Source of the DNA: Bacteroidetes bacterium GWE2_42_24
GTDB taxonomy: Bacteria > Bacteroidota > Bacteroidia > Bacteroidales > TTA-H9
Direction: 5' to 3'
NCBI GenBank assembly: GCA_001768515.1
Contig: MEOA01000001.1
Location: 1 to 64,000 of the forward strand
Length of the DNA: 64,000 nucleotides
Made by a program: the position numbers and the translations under genes. The notes under the pieces were generated by a model, which worked only from the letters and a program-made list of their open reading frames with translations, searched no databases and had not been told where the DNA came from. Positions 9,805-18,459 of this stretch are shown here, one piece after another (position 1 is the first letter of the stretch; each line of letters begins with the position of its first letter).

Positions 9805-9866
9805 GTGCGGATAAAATTATAATACAACGTCCCGTGAAAGGACGTTGTATTATAATCATTCCGCAC
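9805..9866 (-). promoter_or_regulatory. long stem-loop in the rng leader
   Basis: A 17-bp perfect inverted repeat (9816-9832 with 9840-9856) closes a 7-nt loop. Outside a small internal loop six more pairs form (GTGCGG 9805-9810 with CCGCAC 9861-9866). It lies between the small basic gene and the GTG start of rng, about 70 bases upstream of that start. Only four T follow on the minus strand, so it is a poor terminator; an RNA processing or feedback site is an inference. Confidence 0.85.
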
Positions 9867-9886
9867 GGAACCAGACTGCAAAAGAA

Positions 9887-9976
9887 TTATTTCTTTTTAT
9901 GTCTGTTCTTCCTCAAGCGTTTTTTCCGCTTGTGGGTAGCCATTTTGTGTCTTTTTCTTTTCTTTCCGCTCGGCAT
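9887..9976 (-). CDS. AURKAIP1/COX24-domain basic protein (bS22/mS38-like)
   Basis: A 29-residue gene: ATG at 9976, protein MPSGKKRKRHKMATHKRKKR then LRKNRHKKK, stop at 9887-9889. More than half of the residues are Lys, Arg or His. Proteins of this exact type are annotated in Bacteroidota as AURKAIP1/COX24-domain proteins; the family includes mitochondrial ribosomal protein mS38 and mycobacterial bS22, which sit in small-subunit rRNA, so a ribosomal role is likely. It lies between HU (31 bp away) and RNase G on the same strand. The sequence was read codon by codon and is unbroken. Confidence 0.88.
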   Translation of the reverse strand: MPSGKKRKRHKMATHKRKKRLRKNRHKKK

Positions 9977-10007
9977 GACGGTAATAACTTTAAAGGTAAT
10001 TAATAGC

Positions 10008-10292
10008 TTACTTCACTTTTTCTTTCACGTCGCCAACAAAAGTTTTGGCAGGTTTGAAAGCGGGAATGTTGTGAGCGGGGATGATAATGGTGGTGTTCTT
10101 CGAGATGTTACGACCGGTCTTCTCAGCCCTTTTTTTAATCACGAAGCTACCGAAGCCTCTGAGATAAACGTTATCGCCATTAGCCAGAGAACCTTTGATG
10201 GTTTCCATGAAAGCTTCTACAATGTGCTGTACAGCAACTTTTTCGATGTTTGTTTTGGTAGCGATTTCAGCTACGATTTCTGCCTTAGTCAT
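10008..10292 (-). CDS. hup: HU/IHF-family nucleoid DNA-binding protein
   Basis: Histone-like protein that bends and compacts DNA as a dimer; 94 residues, full length. The helical N-terminus (MTKAEIVAEIATKTNI) and the beta-arm with the intercalating proline (RNISKNTTIIIPAHNIPAFKP) are intact, followed by a basic C-terminal helix. It has a well-formed promoter (10339-10369) and heads the minus-strand group hup, small basic protein, rng. Divergent from mutY. Confidence 0.96.
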   Translation of the reverse strand: MTKAEIVAEIATKTNIEKVAVQHIVEAFMETIKGSLANGDNVYLRGFGSFVIKKRAEKTGRNISKNTTIIIPAHNIPAFKPAKTFVGDVKEKVK

Positions 10293-10338
10293 GTTATATT
10301 CGTTTAAAGGTTTGAATATTAATTTTCTAATAGGGCTG

Positions 10339-10369
10339 CAAAGATAACAATTTTTTATACCGTGCCAAA
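10339..10369 (-). promoter_or_regulatory. promoter of the HU gene
   Basis: On the minus strand TTTG (10366-10369), 19 bp, TATCTTTG (10339-10346): an exact match to the Bacteroidota primary sigma consensus, about 45 bp upstream of the HU start. Confidence 0.85.
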
Positions 10370-10411
10370 ATTATAAAAAAAAAACTTCGTTCTAATACCC
10401 TCTATATAAAT

Positions 10412-11515
10412 TTGTTCATAAACACTATGCCAATAACCCACCTGCTGATAAGCTGGTACCATGAGTCGTGTCGTCCTCTTCCGTGGCGTATGACTACCAA
10501 CCCATATCTTATCTGGATTTCAGAAGTCATTCTACAACAGACTCGTGTAGATCAGGGGAATCCGTATTATCAAAGATTTGCAGAACGATTCCCTACCGTC
10601 ACCGCTCTGGCATCTGCATCAGAGGCTGATGTTCTGCTCCAATGGCAGGGGCTGGGGTACTATTCGCGTGCCCGTAACCTCCATAAAGCAGCCCGAACTA
10701 TTGTAGACAAATATGATTGTCAACTTCCCGGATCATCGGCTGAACTGATCAAGCTCAGTGGTATCGGGCCCTATACGGCCAGCGCGGTAGCATCCATCGC
10801 CTTTAAGGAGCCATCGCCTGCCATCGATGGAAATGTCATGCGTGTTATAGCCCGTTACTACTCTGCCGATAGCAAGGTTAACTCACCAGAATTGAAAAAA
10901 TTATGTACCATAGCCATCAGGGCAATGATGCAGAATCACCATCCGGGCGATGTAAACCAGGCACTGATGGAGCTGGGCGCCTTAATTTGCCGGCCGGCTG
11001 CCCCCATGTGTACTGTCTGCCCGATTCAGCAGGGATGTAGTTCCTTCAGTACAGGATCCCAATCCAAATTTCCTGTCCCTGCCCAAAAAGCAAAACCCCG
11101 AAACCGCTACTTCGTATACCTTGTATTAACTGGTATCGAACGGGAGGCTCCATACATAGTTCTCAGGAAAAGAGCAAAAGGCGACATCTGGCAAGGCTTG
11201 CATGACTTTCCTCTCATCGAGACAAAAGAAACGCCAACAGACTCAGCGATTACTGATTCATTGCTATGGAAGTCTCTCCTGTCGGCTGTCCGCCCCTCCT
11301 TACTTCACGCCACCTTTTTAAAACACCAGTTGACCCACCAGACCTTACATTGCTGGTTTATCAGGCAGTCGACAGAGAATCTGTCAACCGGCCTCAATGA
11401 ACAAGAATACCTAAAAATACCTTTTGACCGACTTCATCATTTCCCATTTCCAAGGCTGATTCAGCGCTACTTCGAACTAAGACGAACGATGGACAACGAT
11501 GATGCACCGATTTAA
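10412..11515 (+). CDS. mutY: A/G-specific adenine glycosylase MutY
   Basis: Base-excision repair glycosylase that removes adenine mispaired with 8-oxoguanine. The catalytic residues are visible: E38 in ISEVILQQT and D139 in PAIDGNVMRV, with the helix-hairpin-helix LSGIGPYTAS at 115-124. The iron-sulfur cluster is complete (C193, C200, C203, C209; spacing 6-2-5). The C-terminal NUDIX-like 8-oxoG recognition domain follows from about residue 225. Translation could start five codons later at MPITHLLISW. It begins the plus-strand group mutY, ssb, gldE, gldD, which is a conserved order in Bacteroidota. Confidence 0.96.
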   Translation: MFINTMPITHLLISWYHESCRPLPWRMTTNPYLIWISEVILQQTRVDQGNPYYQRFAERFPTVTALASASEADVLLQWQGLGYYSRARNLHKAARTIVDKYDCQLPGSSAELIKLSGIGPYTASAVASIAFKEPSPAIDGNVMRVIARYYSADSKVNSPELKKLCTIAIRAMMQNHHPGDVNQALMELGALICRPAAPMCTVCPIQQGCSSFSTGSQSKFPVPAQKAKPRNRYFVYLVLTGIEREAPYIVLRKRAKGDIWQGLHDFPLIETKETPTDSAITDSLLWKSLLSAVRPSLLHATFLKHQLTHQTLHCWFIRQSTENLSTGLNEQEYLKIPFDRLHHFPFPRLIQRYFELRRTMDNDDAPI

Positions 11516-11518
11516 ACA

Positions 11519-11550
11519 TTTGCTTTTCAGACCCTCTGACACTATCTTTG
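11519..11550 (+). promoter_or_regulatory. promoter of ssb
   Basis: TTTG (11519-11522), 20 bp, TATCTTTG (11543-11550): an exact match to the Bacteroidota consensus, starting three bases after the mutY stop and 59 bp before the ssb ATG. Confidence 0.85.
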
Positions 11551-11609
11551 TGTTCTGGTTACTGCAACAGTAGCCTGAAACATATTATTCATTTAATCTA
11601 ACAACAAAT

Positions 11610-12026
11610 ATGTCAAGCGGCGTTAACAAGGTGATCCTGGTAGGAAACCTGGGCAGAGATCCTGAAATCCAAAGTTTTGATGGGGTAAAGAAAGCTTCTT
11701 TCTCATTAGCCACATCAGAGAGTTACAAAGACAAGAATAACCAAAAGGTTGTTCAGACTGAATGGCACAACATTGTAATGTGGCGCGGGTTGGCCGAAGT
11801 TGCAGAAAAATATCTGCACCGCGGCGATACGATTTATCTGGAAGGAAAAATCAAAACACGCGTGTATGAAGAAAATGGCAACAAACGTTATTTCACAGAT
11901 ATTATCGCCGATAGCATGACCATGTTATCAGGAAAACGTGATGACGAGAAACATGTTAGCAATGAACAACCAGGTACTAGTGAGCAATCTGGCACTACAG
12001 AGGAAGAAAGCGGACTCCCGTTTTGA
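11610..12026 (+). CDS. ssb: single-stranded DNA-binding protein
   Basis: Tetrameric SSB protecting single-stranded DNA in replication and repair; 138 residues. The OB-fold (VNKVILVGNLGRDPEI, then WHNIVMWRGLAEVAEKYL and GDTIYLEGKI) covers the first 105 residues. A Ser/Thr/Glu-rich linker leads to the terminal EESGLPF, which matches the conserved protein-docking tip, although the acidic run is short. It has its own promoter and lies between mutY and gldE. Confidence 0.96.
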   Translation: MSSGVNKVILVGNLGRDPEIQSFDGVKKASFSLATSESYKDKNNQKVVQTEWHNIVMWRGLAEVAEKYLHRGDTIYLEGKIKTRVYEENGNKRYFTDIIADSMTMLSGKRDDEKHVSNEQPGTSEQSGTTEEESGLPF

Positions 12027-12180
12027 TGTTATTTCTTTCTGAATTGTTTTTCACCCGGGGCACTGACAGGTAATCTGCAACAGCCAGTCATGTTCGTCCC
12101 GGGTAACTCTTTTATATTCAATTTCGTAATCAAATAACTGTTTTTGTTACCTTTGCAGACTAAAATACATCAAATCAATC

Positions 12181-13524
12181 GTGGACACAACCGATCTTGA
12201 TACAGTGCGAATATCAACCGCAGCCCTGATCGAACAGGCCATCGGGCTGCTTCAACCTTATTTTCCACTTTTTCTCATCTTTCTGGTTCTTTTTCTAATA
12301 GTTGCCAACTGGCTGGCAGGAGTCGAAATAGCCATGTTTAGCCTCTCCCCGACTCAGGTAGCCCAACTTAAGACCAGTGCTCTTAAAGCAGATCGCCGGA
12401 TCAACCTGCTTCTCGAAAAACCCTACAGACTTTTAGCCACCCTCTTGTTGTTGGGAAGCCTGACCCATACCTCCCTCATCATGCTGGTATTCATCACCTT
12501 GTTGTCGATTTCAAATCAATTGGCGGGGTTGTGGATGGTTTTTGCCCTTACACTTCTCATCTCAACCGTTCTGATTCTTTCCTTTACCGAGCTGATACCC
12601 GGCACTATTTACAGCAGAAATCCGCTGAAGGCTGCACGCAGAAACGCGATGATTACTTCAATTCTAACAACTTTATTCATCCCTTTCACTGGTTTATTCT
12701 TACATCCTGTAAGGCTTTTTGAACGACGTATGAACCGGTGGGGTTTAAACCTATCGGTTGAAGAAATCAGCGAAGCAATGGAGATGAGCACGCAGGGAAC
12801 AGATCTTGACGATGAAAGCCGGATGTTGAAAGGAATCATCCGATTCGGCGATACTGAGGCCCGCGAAATCATGAAATCACGTGTAGATGTAACAGCGGTA
12901 AATGAATCGTATACATTTGCTGAAGTCATTAAGACATTTGTTGACTCAGGTTATTCGCGCGTTCCGGTCTACAAGGAATCGTTCGATCACATCACCGGAG
13001 TGCTGTACATTAAAGATATTTTGCCCTTTCTGGCCAATCCAAAGCCCTTTAACTGGAACTCGCTTTCCCGTCAGGCTTTCCTTGTCCCTGAACATAAGAA
13101 GATCGGCGACCTGCTTGCCGAATTCAGGGAAAAGAAAATTCATCTGGCCCTGGTAGTCGACGAATATGGAGGAACTGCCGGGATTGTAACCCTTGAAGAT
13201 ATTCTGGAAGAAATCGTAGGCGATATTAGCGATGAAACCGACCAGGAAGCTGATGAAGTATTTTATCAGGCCATCGATAATGATCATTTCATCTTTGACG
13301 GGAAAATTCTTATCAACGATTTTTGTCGGATACTTGACATCCCTGATTCTACGTTTGATGATATCAGGGGAGAAGCCGATACACTGGCCGGGTTAATACT
13401 CGAAGCGGAAGGCCGATTCCCCCAGAAGAGTGAACAACTCACCCTTCTTGGTTTTCTCTTTGAGATAGATGCTGTTGAGCATCGCCGTATTAAGCGAATC
13501 AAGGTTACAAAGCCTCTTGAATAA
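12181..13524 (+). CDS. gldE: gliding-motility protein GldE (CNNM/CBS transporter-like)
   Basis: Membrane protein of 447 residues, CNNM/CorC architecture: three or four hydrophobic helices in residues 20-190, a pair of CBS domains (about 215-340, containing IMKSRVDVTAV and VVDEYGGTAGIVTLEDILEE), and a C-terminal CorC/HlyC domain. GldE with GldD supports gliding and type IX secretion in Bacteroidota. The start is GTG at 12181, with TACCTTTG at 12148-12155 as a -7 box. Its TAA overlaps the ATG of gldD by one base. Metal transport is inferred from the family. Confidence 0.92.
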   Translation: MDTTDLDTVRISTAALIEQAIGLLQPYFPLFLIFLVLFLIVANWLAGVEIAMFSLSPTQVAQLKTSALKADRRINLLLEKPYRLLATLLLLGSLTHTSLIMLVFITLLSISNQLAGLWMVFALTLLISTVLILSFTELIPGTIYSRNPLKAARRNAMITSILTTLFIPFTGLFLHPVRLFERRMNRWGLNLSVEEISEAMEMSTQGTDLDDESRMLKGIIRFGDTEAREIMKSRVDVTAVNESYTFAEVIKTFVDSGYSRVPVYKESFDHITGVLYIKDILPFLANPKPFNWNSLSRQAFLVPEHKKIGDLLAEFREKKIHLALVVDEYGGTAGIVTLEDILEEIVGDISDETDQEADEVFYQAIDNDHFIFDGKILINDFCRILDIPDSTFDDIRGEADTLAGLILEAEGRFPQKSEQLTLLGFLFEIDAVEHRRIKRIKVTKPLE

Positions 13525-14129
13525 TGAAAATTAAAAGTCTTTCTCTATTTTGGCTCTCAGGGACTCTGACTTTATGGATTGCCTCAGTGTTGCTGTTGTC
13601 AGGATGTAGCGAAACACCCACACCCCGCCCGCGGGCCTATATTCGTATTGACCTGCCGGAAAAGAACTATACGATGTTCGATTCCACCTTCCCTTATCGC
13701 TTCGATTACCCGGTTTATAGTCAAATCCAACCCGATACCTCAAAAACAGCCCTCCCTTATTGGCTTAATATAGAATTCGGAAAACTGAAAGCGACCTTAT
13801 TTCTAAGCTACAAACCGATTAAAGGAGATGAGTTGGCTACTTACCTCGAAGACAACCATCTTTTCCTGAGTCGTCACATTCCCAAGGCGAGTGGCATAGA
13901 AGAAATGGTTGTTGAAAACAAGGCTTCGCGGGTTTTCGGTATGATCTATAATGTTACCGGAACCGGAGCTGCCAGTCCTGTTCAGTTCTATCTGACCGAC
14001 AGCATCAACCACTTTGTAAGGGGTGCCCTCTATTTCAACTTTCGCCCTAACAATGATTCATTAAGACCAGTGATTGACTTCCTGAATGAAGACATTATCC
14101 ATCTGGCTGAAACTTTCCGTTGGAAATAA
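13524..14129 (+). CDS. gldD: gliding-motility lipoprotein GldD
   Basis: Lipoprotein of 201 residues. The signal peptide ends in the lipobox LLLSGC near residue 28; the mature part begins with a proline-rich linker and the family-typical PRAYIRIDLPEKNY, followed by FPYRFDYPVYS. GldD is required for gliding and T9SS function in Flavobacterium and is widespread in non-gliding Bacteroidota. It overlaps gldE by one base, so the two are translationally coupled. Confidence 0.93.
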   Translation: MKIKSLSLFWLSGTLTLWIASVLLLSGCSETPTPRPRAYIRIDLPEKNYTMFDSTFPYRFDYPVYSQIQPDTSKTALPYWLNIEFGKLKATLFLSYKPIKGDELATYLEDNHLFLSRHIPKASGIEEMVVENKASRVFGMIYNVTGTGAASPVQFYLTDSINHFVRGALYFNFRPNNDSLRPVIDFLNEDIIHLAETFRWK

Positions 14130-14224
14130 CAATCGCTCCAACCCTAAACCTATATCGTCTGCACTACCATCCACAAGTAGGAAAAACTGTATCTTTACCC
14201 CAAAATATGCTAACCTTCAACGTT

Positions 14225-16606
14225 ATGAGAAATCTCATCTTTCTGACCACATTGCTTGTCCTTGGGCTGATTGGCCATGCACAACAGCAAACTTATAAAA
14301 GGATAAAATTCCTAAACACGACTGAAAACATATCGCTTTTAAAAGCAGCAGCGGTTGCTTCGGAAGAAATCTTCGCATCAGACGACTCACTCCAACTCGA
14401 AACCAATGTTACCACGGCTAACCAACTGCGATTATCAGGATTGAACTTCAGGATTCTGATTGACGATCTCGCTGACTATTATGAGAACAGGAATGCAAAC
14501 TCCACCTTCAACAGACCCCGAAATCCTGCAGCCACCAGTGGACTAACACCTGTACCCAACGGCTTTCAATTGGGAGGAATGGGAGGATACTGCACATACA
14601 ATCAAATGTTGATGCATCTTGACACCATGCGTGCCAGATTCCCTCAACTCATTACCGCCAGAGAGCCCATATCATCGATTACCACCCACAACGGAAATCT
14701 GATTTATTACGCCAAAATCAGCGACAATCCTGAAATCAATGAAGATGAACCCATGGTACTATTCACTGGTTTAACCCATGCGCGAGAACCCATCGGTCTT
14801 CAGCAAATGCTCTTCTTCATGTACCATTTACTAGAAAGCTACAACTCAGATCCATACATTAAGGCACTTATCGACACCACACAAATTGTGTTTATTCCCT
14901 GTATGAATCCTGATGGGTACTTATACAACCAACAGACCAATCCCGGTGGTGGCGGTATGTGGCGAAAAAACAGGCTTGATCTGGGCAATGGAAACTATGG
15001 TGTTGACCTTAACCGAAACTTCGGTTATATGTGGGGTTATGACGATGAAGGTTCTTCACCCGATCCCTATTCGGAAACTTACCGCGGAGCTTCAGCATTT
15101 TCTGAACCAGAGACTCAGGCATTACAGGAATTCGTCAATCAAAGAGACTTCAAAATCTGCATAAACTACCACAGCCACGGAAACCTGCTCATTTATCCCT
15201 TCGGATATAAAACACTGGAAACCAATGACTCCGTTACATTCCACGACTTTGCATACAGGATCAGCGCCTTCAATGGATATTCAACCGGAACCCCCGGGGA
15301 ACTGCTTTACAACACCAATGGAGATATCAACGACTGGATGTACGGAGAATCGTCAGAACATCCCGCTATCATTTCTCTCCTTCCTGAAGTTGGCAACTCA
15401 TACTCTGATGGTTTCTGGCCTCCGACAGAGCGGATAATCCCCTTGTGTCAGGAAAATGTGCCGGGCAACCTGCGGGTACTGGAACTGGCAGGCTGGTACG
15501 CTGAAGCCAAAGATGATTGTCCGATGTATCTCTCCCGGCAGGAAGGTTATCTGAATTATTTATTCGTACGGCAAGGGCTTGAAAACAACGGCACCTATAC
15601 TGTCGGCTTTTCTGAAGCAGGGGGATCTGTCATGGAATTTGGGACACCTAAAACCTATATAAACCCTGTTCAATACGACACAATCCGCGACAGCATCTGG
15701 TACCGGATAGTACCCAATCCTGAATTTCCAAACCAACCGGTAAAACTGGTACTGACTGTGGATGACGGGTATATTTCCCGGACAGATACCATCCAAAAGA
15801 TCATCGGCGCCCCGTTGACAGCAATTCTTAATGATGATTGTAGTAACATGAACAACTGGACATCACCCAACTGGAATACAACCACCTTCTATGCCCATTC
15901 TCCGGCCACCAGCATCACTGATTCTCCCGTCGGGAATTACCCTTCCAACACAAACCGAAGTATTGATCTGACCAATGAACTCATCGTTGACCCAAACACC
16001 AATCCATTCGCTATGCTGAGTTTCTGGACACGCAGTTACATTCAGCGCGGACGTGATTATGTTGTTGTTGCGGCCTCGGTTGATAATGGAACCACGTGGC
16101 AACCGCTCAAGGGTAAACACACACATCCCGGGGGTATGTATCAAAGTATTGACACCCCGGTATATGATGATTTTCAGGATGAGTGGGTTCAGGAAGAAAT
16201 CAGCCTGGCCGACTTTGCACAGGCTTCAAGGCTATTACTCAGGTTCACCCTTCGTAGCGATGCCTTGATTAACAGGGATGGGTTCTGGTTTGATGACCTG
16301 AAGGTTTTCACCCGCGACAATTGGGCGGGCACCTCAGAACCGGACAATCAGAACAAGGGGGGCATTATTGCCCTCTGGCCTAATCCTGCCACAAGTATTG
16401 TAAATATAACCACTCAGGTGCCAGAACAGGTAACGGGAATGCTTCTGGTACAAAACACTCTCGGACAAACTATTTTACAGAAAAAAATGGCTAAGAATGG
16501 AAAGACATCTCTCAACCTCCACACCCTTCCTTCAGGAATATACCTTGTTAAGCTGACAGACGATTCAGGATTGACAATATCGACAAAGAAACTGGTTATA
16601 GAGTAA
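14225..16606 (+). CDS. secreted M14 zinc carboxypeptidase with T9SS sorting domain
   Basis: Secreted metallocarboxypeptidase of 793 residues. The start is placed at 14225 (MRNLIFLTTLLVLGLIGHAQ, signal peptide); the frame is open 35 codons upstream with no signal character, and TATCTTTA at 14190-14197 is a likely -7 box. Catalytic features, numbered from that start: zinc ligands H185 and E188 (THAREPIG), Arg in the VDLNRNFG loop, H316 (NYHS), catalytic E388 (LLPEVGNS). A beta-sandwich with DDCSNMNNW and DGFWFDDL (about 545-710) precedes the type A T9SS domain (LWPNPATSIVNI to STKKLVIE). It follows gldD by 95 bp and ends at a strong terminator. Confidence 0.94.
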   Translation: MRNLIFLTTLLVLGLIGHAQQQTYKRIKFLNTTENISLLKAAAVASEEIFASDDSLQLETNVTTANQLRLSGLNFRILIDDLADYYENRNANSTFNRPRNPAATSGLTPVPNGFQLGGMGGYCTYNQMLMHLDTMRARFPQLITAREPISSITTHNGNLIYYAKISDNPEINEDEPMVLFTGLTHAREPIGLQQMLFFMYHLLESYNSDPYIKALIDTTQIVFIPCMNPDGYLYNQQTNPGGGGMWRKNRLDLGNGNYGVDLNRNFGYMWGYDDEGSSPDPYSETYRGASAFSEPETQALQEFVNQRDFKICINYHSHGNLLIYPFGYKTLETNDSVTFHDFAYRISAFNGYSTGTPGELLYNTNGDINDWMYGESSEHPAIISLLPEVGNSYSDGFWPPTERIIPLCQENVPGNLRVLELAGWYAEAKDDCPMYLSRQEGYLNYLFVRQGLENNGTYTVGFSEAGGSVMEFGTPKTYINPVQYDTIRDSIWYRIVPNPEFPNQPVKLVLTVDDGYISRTDTIQKIIGAPLTAILNDDCSNMNNWTSPNWNTTTFYAHSPATSITDSPVGNYPSNTNRSIDLTNELIVDPNTNPFAMLSFWTRSYIQRGRDYVVVAASVDNGTTWQPLKGKHTHPGGMYQSIDTPVYDDFQDEWVQEEISLADFAQASRLLLRFTLRSDALINRDGFWFDDLKVFTRDNWAGTSEPDNQNKGGIIALWPNPATSIVNITTQVPEQVTGMLLVQNTLGQTILQKKMAKNGKTSLNLHTLPSGIYLVKLTDDSGLTISTKKLVIE

Positions 16607-16640
16607 CCGGAACTATAGCTATCAATCAACGAAATAGAGG

Positions 16641-16675
16641 CAGACAGCAGGACATACTGCTGTCTGTTTTGTTTT
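16641..16675 (+). terminator. rho-independent terminator of the M14 gene
   Basis: A 10-bp perfect stem (CAGACAGCAG 16641-16650 with CTGCTGTCTG 16657-16666), a 6-nt loop and TTTTGTTTT. Confidence 0.93.
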
Positions 16676-16781
16676 AATAAATCTAAATCTGGTAATAATC
16701 ACTACCTTTGCGGCGACAATTTTAAAGTTTACACGGAATGTAGAATTACGTTTACAGAACGTCCTTAAAAACAGGAGGCTT

Positions 16782-17693
16782 ATGATTGAAACCATAAAAA
16801 TGGGGACGCTGAAATGGCATCACGTCCTGAATCCATCGGAAGAGGATTTGCAATATCTGAGAGACAATTTCCATTTTCACCCGCTCGATATTGAAGACTG
16901 CCGAAGTCTGATCAATCAACGCCCGAAAATTGACGTTTATGACGATTACTACTTTCTGATACTTCACTTCCCTTACTACGACAAAACCAACACTTTCCTC
17001 CGCACCAGAGAAGAAAAAATTTTTTGGGGGAAAGATTATATCATCACATTAGGCAAGGCTCACTGGGTTGTTTCAGAACTTTTCAGAAATTTCAGAAGCA
17101 AAATTGAACGGAAAGAAGAGATTGGGATCGCCACCAGCGACTCTCTACTCTATAAAGTACTGGAGCACCTGATGAAGGAAACCTATATCCTGCTCCGAAA
17201 AATCGGTGACCATGTTGATTCAAGCGGGCGGGAGCTTTTCGATAAACGAGCCATCAAAACCATCGAAAGAATTTCGGTTACCCGGAAGAACATTATTCTG
17301 CTCAATACCATCTTTAAGCCGCAATTACCCGTATTCAATAAATTTGAGTCTGGGGAAATCGAAGGGTTTGCCGAAAATATGGAAGAATACTGGGGCAATA
17401 TCCTCGATTATTATCAAAAAATGTGGGACTTAATTGAAGATTACAGTGAACTGATCGAAGGATACAGCAAGACTTTCGATTCGATGCAGGCAAATCGTAC
17501 CAATGAAATTGTCAAGATACTCACGTTGATTTCTTCAATCATCCTTCCATTGACATTTATCACAGGACTCTACGGCATGAACATTCACCTGCCATTACAG
17601 GAACAGCCCTATGCCTTTGGGATCATCACCGGGTTGATGATGGCACTCATTCTCACGATGGTTTTTTATTTCAGAAAGCAGCGCTGGCTATAA
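16782..17693 (+). CDS. corA: CorA-type magnesium/divalent cation channel
   Basis: Pentameric inner-membrane Mg2+ channel; 303 residues. The large cytoplasmic N-domain (HPLDIEDC near 37) and long helices are followed by two C-terminal membrane segments with the diagnostic GMN motif in GLYGMNIHLP near residue 264. A TACCTTTG box is at 16703-16710. A perfect AGGAGG lies three bases before the ATG, which is rare in this phylum and in this window. The 3' end overlaps the convergent unknown gene by six bases. Confidence 0.94.
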   Translation: MIETIKMGTLKWHHVLNPSEEDLQYLRDNFHFHPLDIEDCRSLINQRPKIDVYDDYYFLILHFPYYDKTNTFLRTREEKIFWGKDYIITLGKAHWVVSELFRNFRSKIERKEEIGIATSDSLLYKVLEHLMKETYILLRKIGDHVDSSGRELFDKRAIKTIERISVTRKNIILLNTIFKPQLPVFNKFESGEIEGFAENMEEYWGNILDYYQKMWDLIEDYSELIEGYSKTFDSMQANRTNEIVKILTLISSIILPLTFITGLYGMNIHLPLQEQPYAFGIITGLMMALILTMVFYFRKQRWL

Positions 17694-18272
17694 CTGGTTT
17701 AGAGAAAAGTCAAAAGGTAATGCAGAGGTCTCAGCCTTAAAAGCAAGCCAATCGATTATCATTCTTGCATTTTCAGGTTTCAGGTCAACCATTGGCACCA
17801 GCAACAGATGATGGTCGTGAAGTGTAGTTTTATCATCACCCTTTGTTCCCAACCGATGCTTTTCGAGTATATAGTCTTTGATTTCGGCATCTGCAAATCC
17901 CTCTTGCTTCGAAACAGAAAGGTAGAAAACTCTGATGTGTTTATAATGCCGGAAACCAAACCACCGAAAGATCCCGCCGGACTTTCTTTTCTTAAAACGA
18001 TAGCTTGAGGAAAAAATAAACAGTTTATTATCAAACTTAGACCGTTTAGGCCGGCCTTCGAGTTTTCCAAATGGCTCACGAGTGTGAGCCGGCAAATTAT
18101 TAACCCGTGCGATTAACCTTGAAAGCTCCGAGATAAATGCATCATAATAATTGGCATTAGAAGCATAATTGGCTTTAACCAATTTCTGTCGCTGCTCTAT
18201 ATGTGAAGCAATCTTTTCGGGAGACGATTGCCTGCTTGGTTTTCCTTCTGCTTCTTCTAACCAGTCAGTCAT
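17688..18272 (-). CDS. conserved-looking protein of unknown function
   Basis: I do not recognise this 194-residue soluble protein. It begins with a Glu/Lys/Gln-rich, probably helical part (residues 1-60), has a very basic middle (FKKRKSGGIFRWFGFRHYKHIR) and a mixed alpha/beta C-terminal half ending near WLAFKAETSALPFDFS. There is no signal peptide or membrane segment. It is transcribed toward corA and overlaps its stop by six bases, with its start facing the two-component pair. The basic aromatic centre hints at nucleic-acid or phosphate contacts, but this is only a guess. Confidence 0.7.
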   Translation of the reverse strand: MTDWLEEAEGKPSRQSSPEKIASHIEQRQKLVKANYASNANYYDAFISELSRLIARVNNLPAHTREPFGKLEGRPKRSKFDNKLFIFSSSYRFKKRKSGGIFRWFGFRHYKHIRVFYLSVSKQEGFADAEIKDYILEKHRLGTKGDDKTTLHDHHLLLVPMVDLKPENARMIIDWLAFKAETSALPFDFSLNQL

Positions 18273-18459
18273 AGTTTAGTTATTTACTGTTCAAACTATT
18301 AAACCAAATCCTCATTGCGTTTGATTGAAGTTCAAAGATAAAAAAAATATACAGGGGACTATACAGTTTCCTATTCCAACAGGTCAGTTTATTCGTAACT
18401 TTGAACTTCTTTGTGCCATCACCCTAGAGTAATGGCCTGCTAACAAACACACTTTTTCG

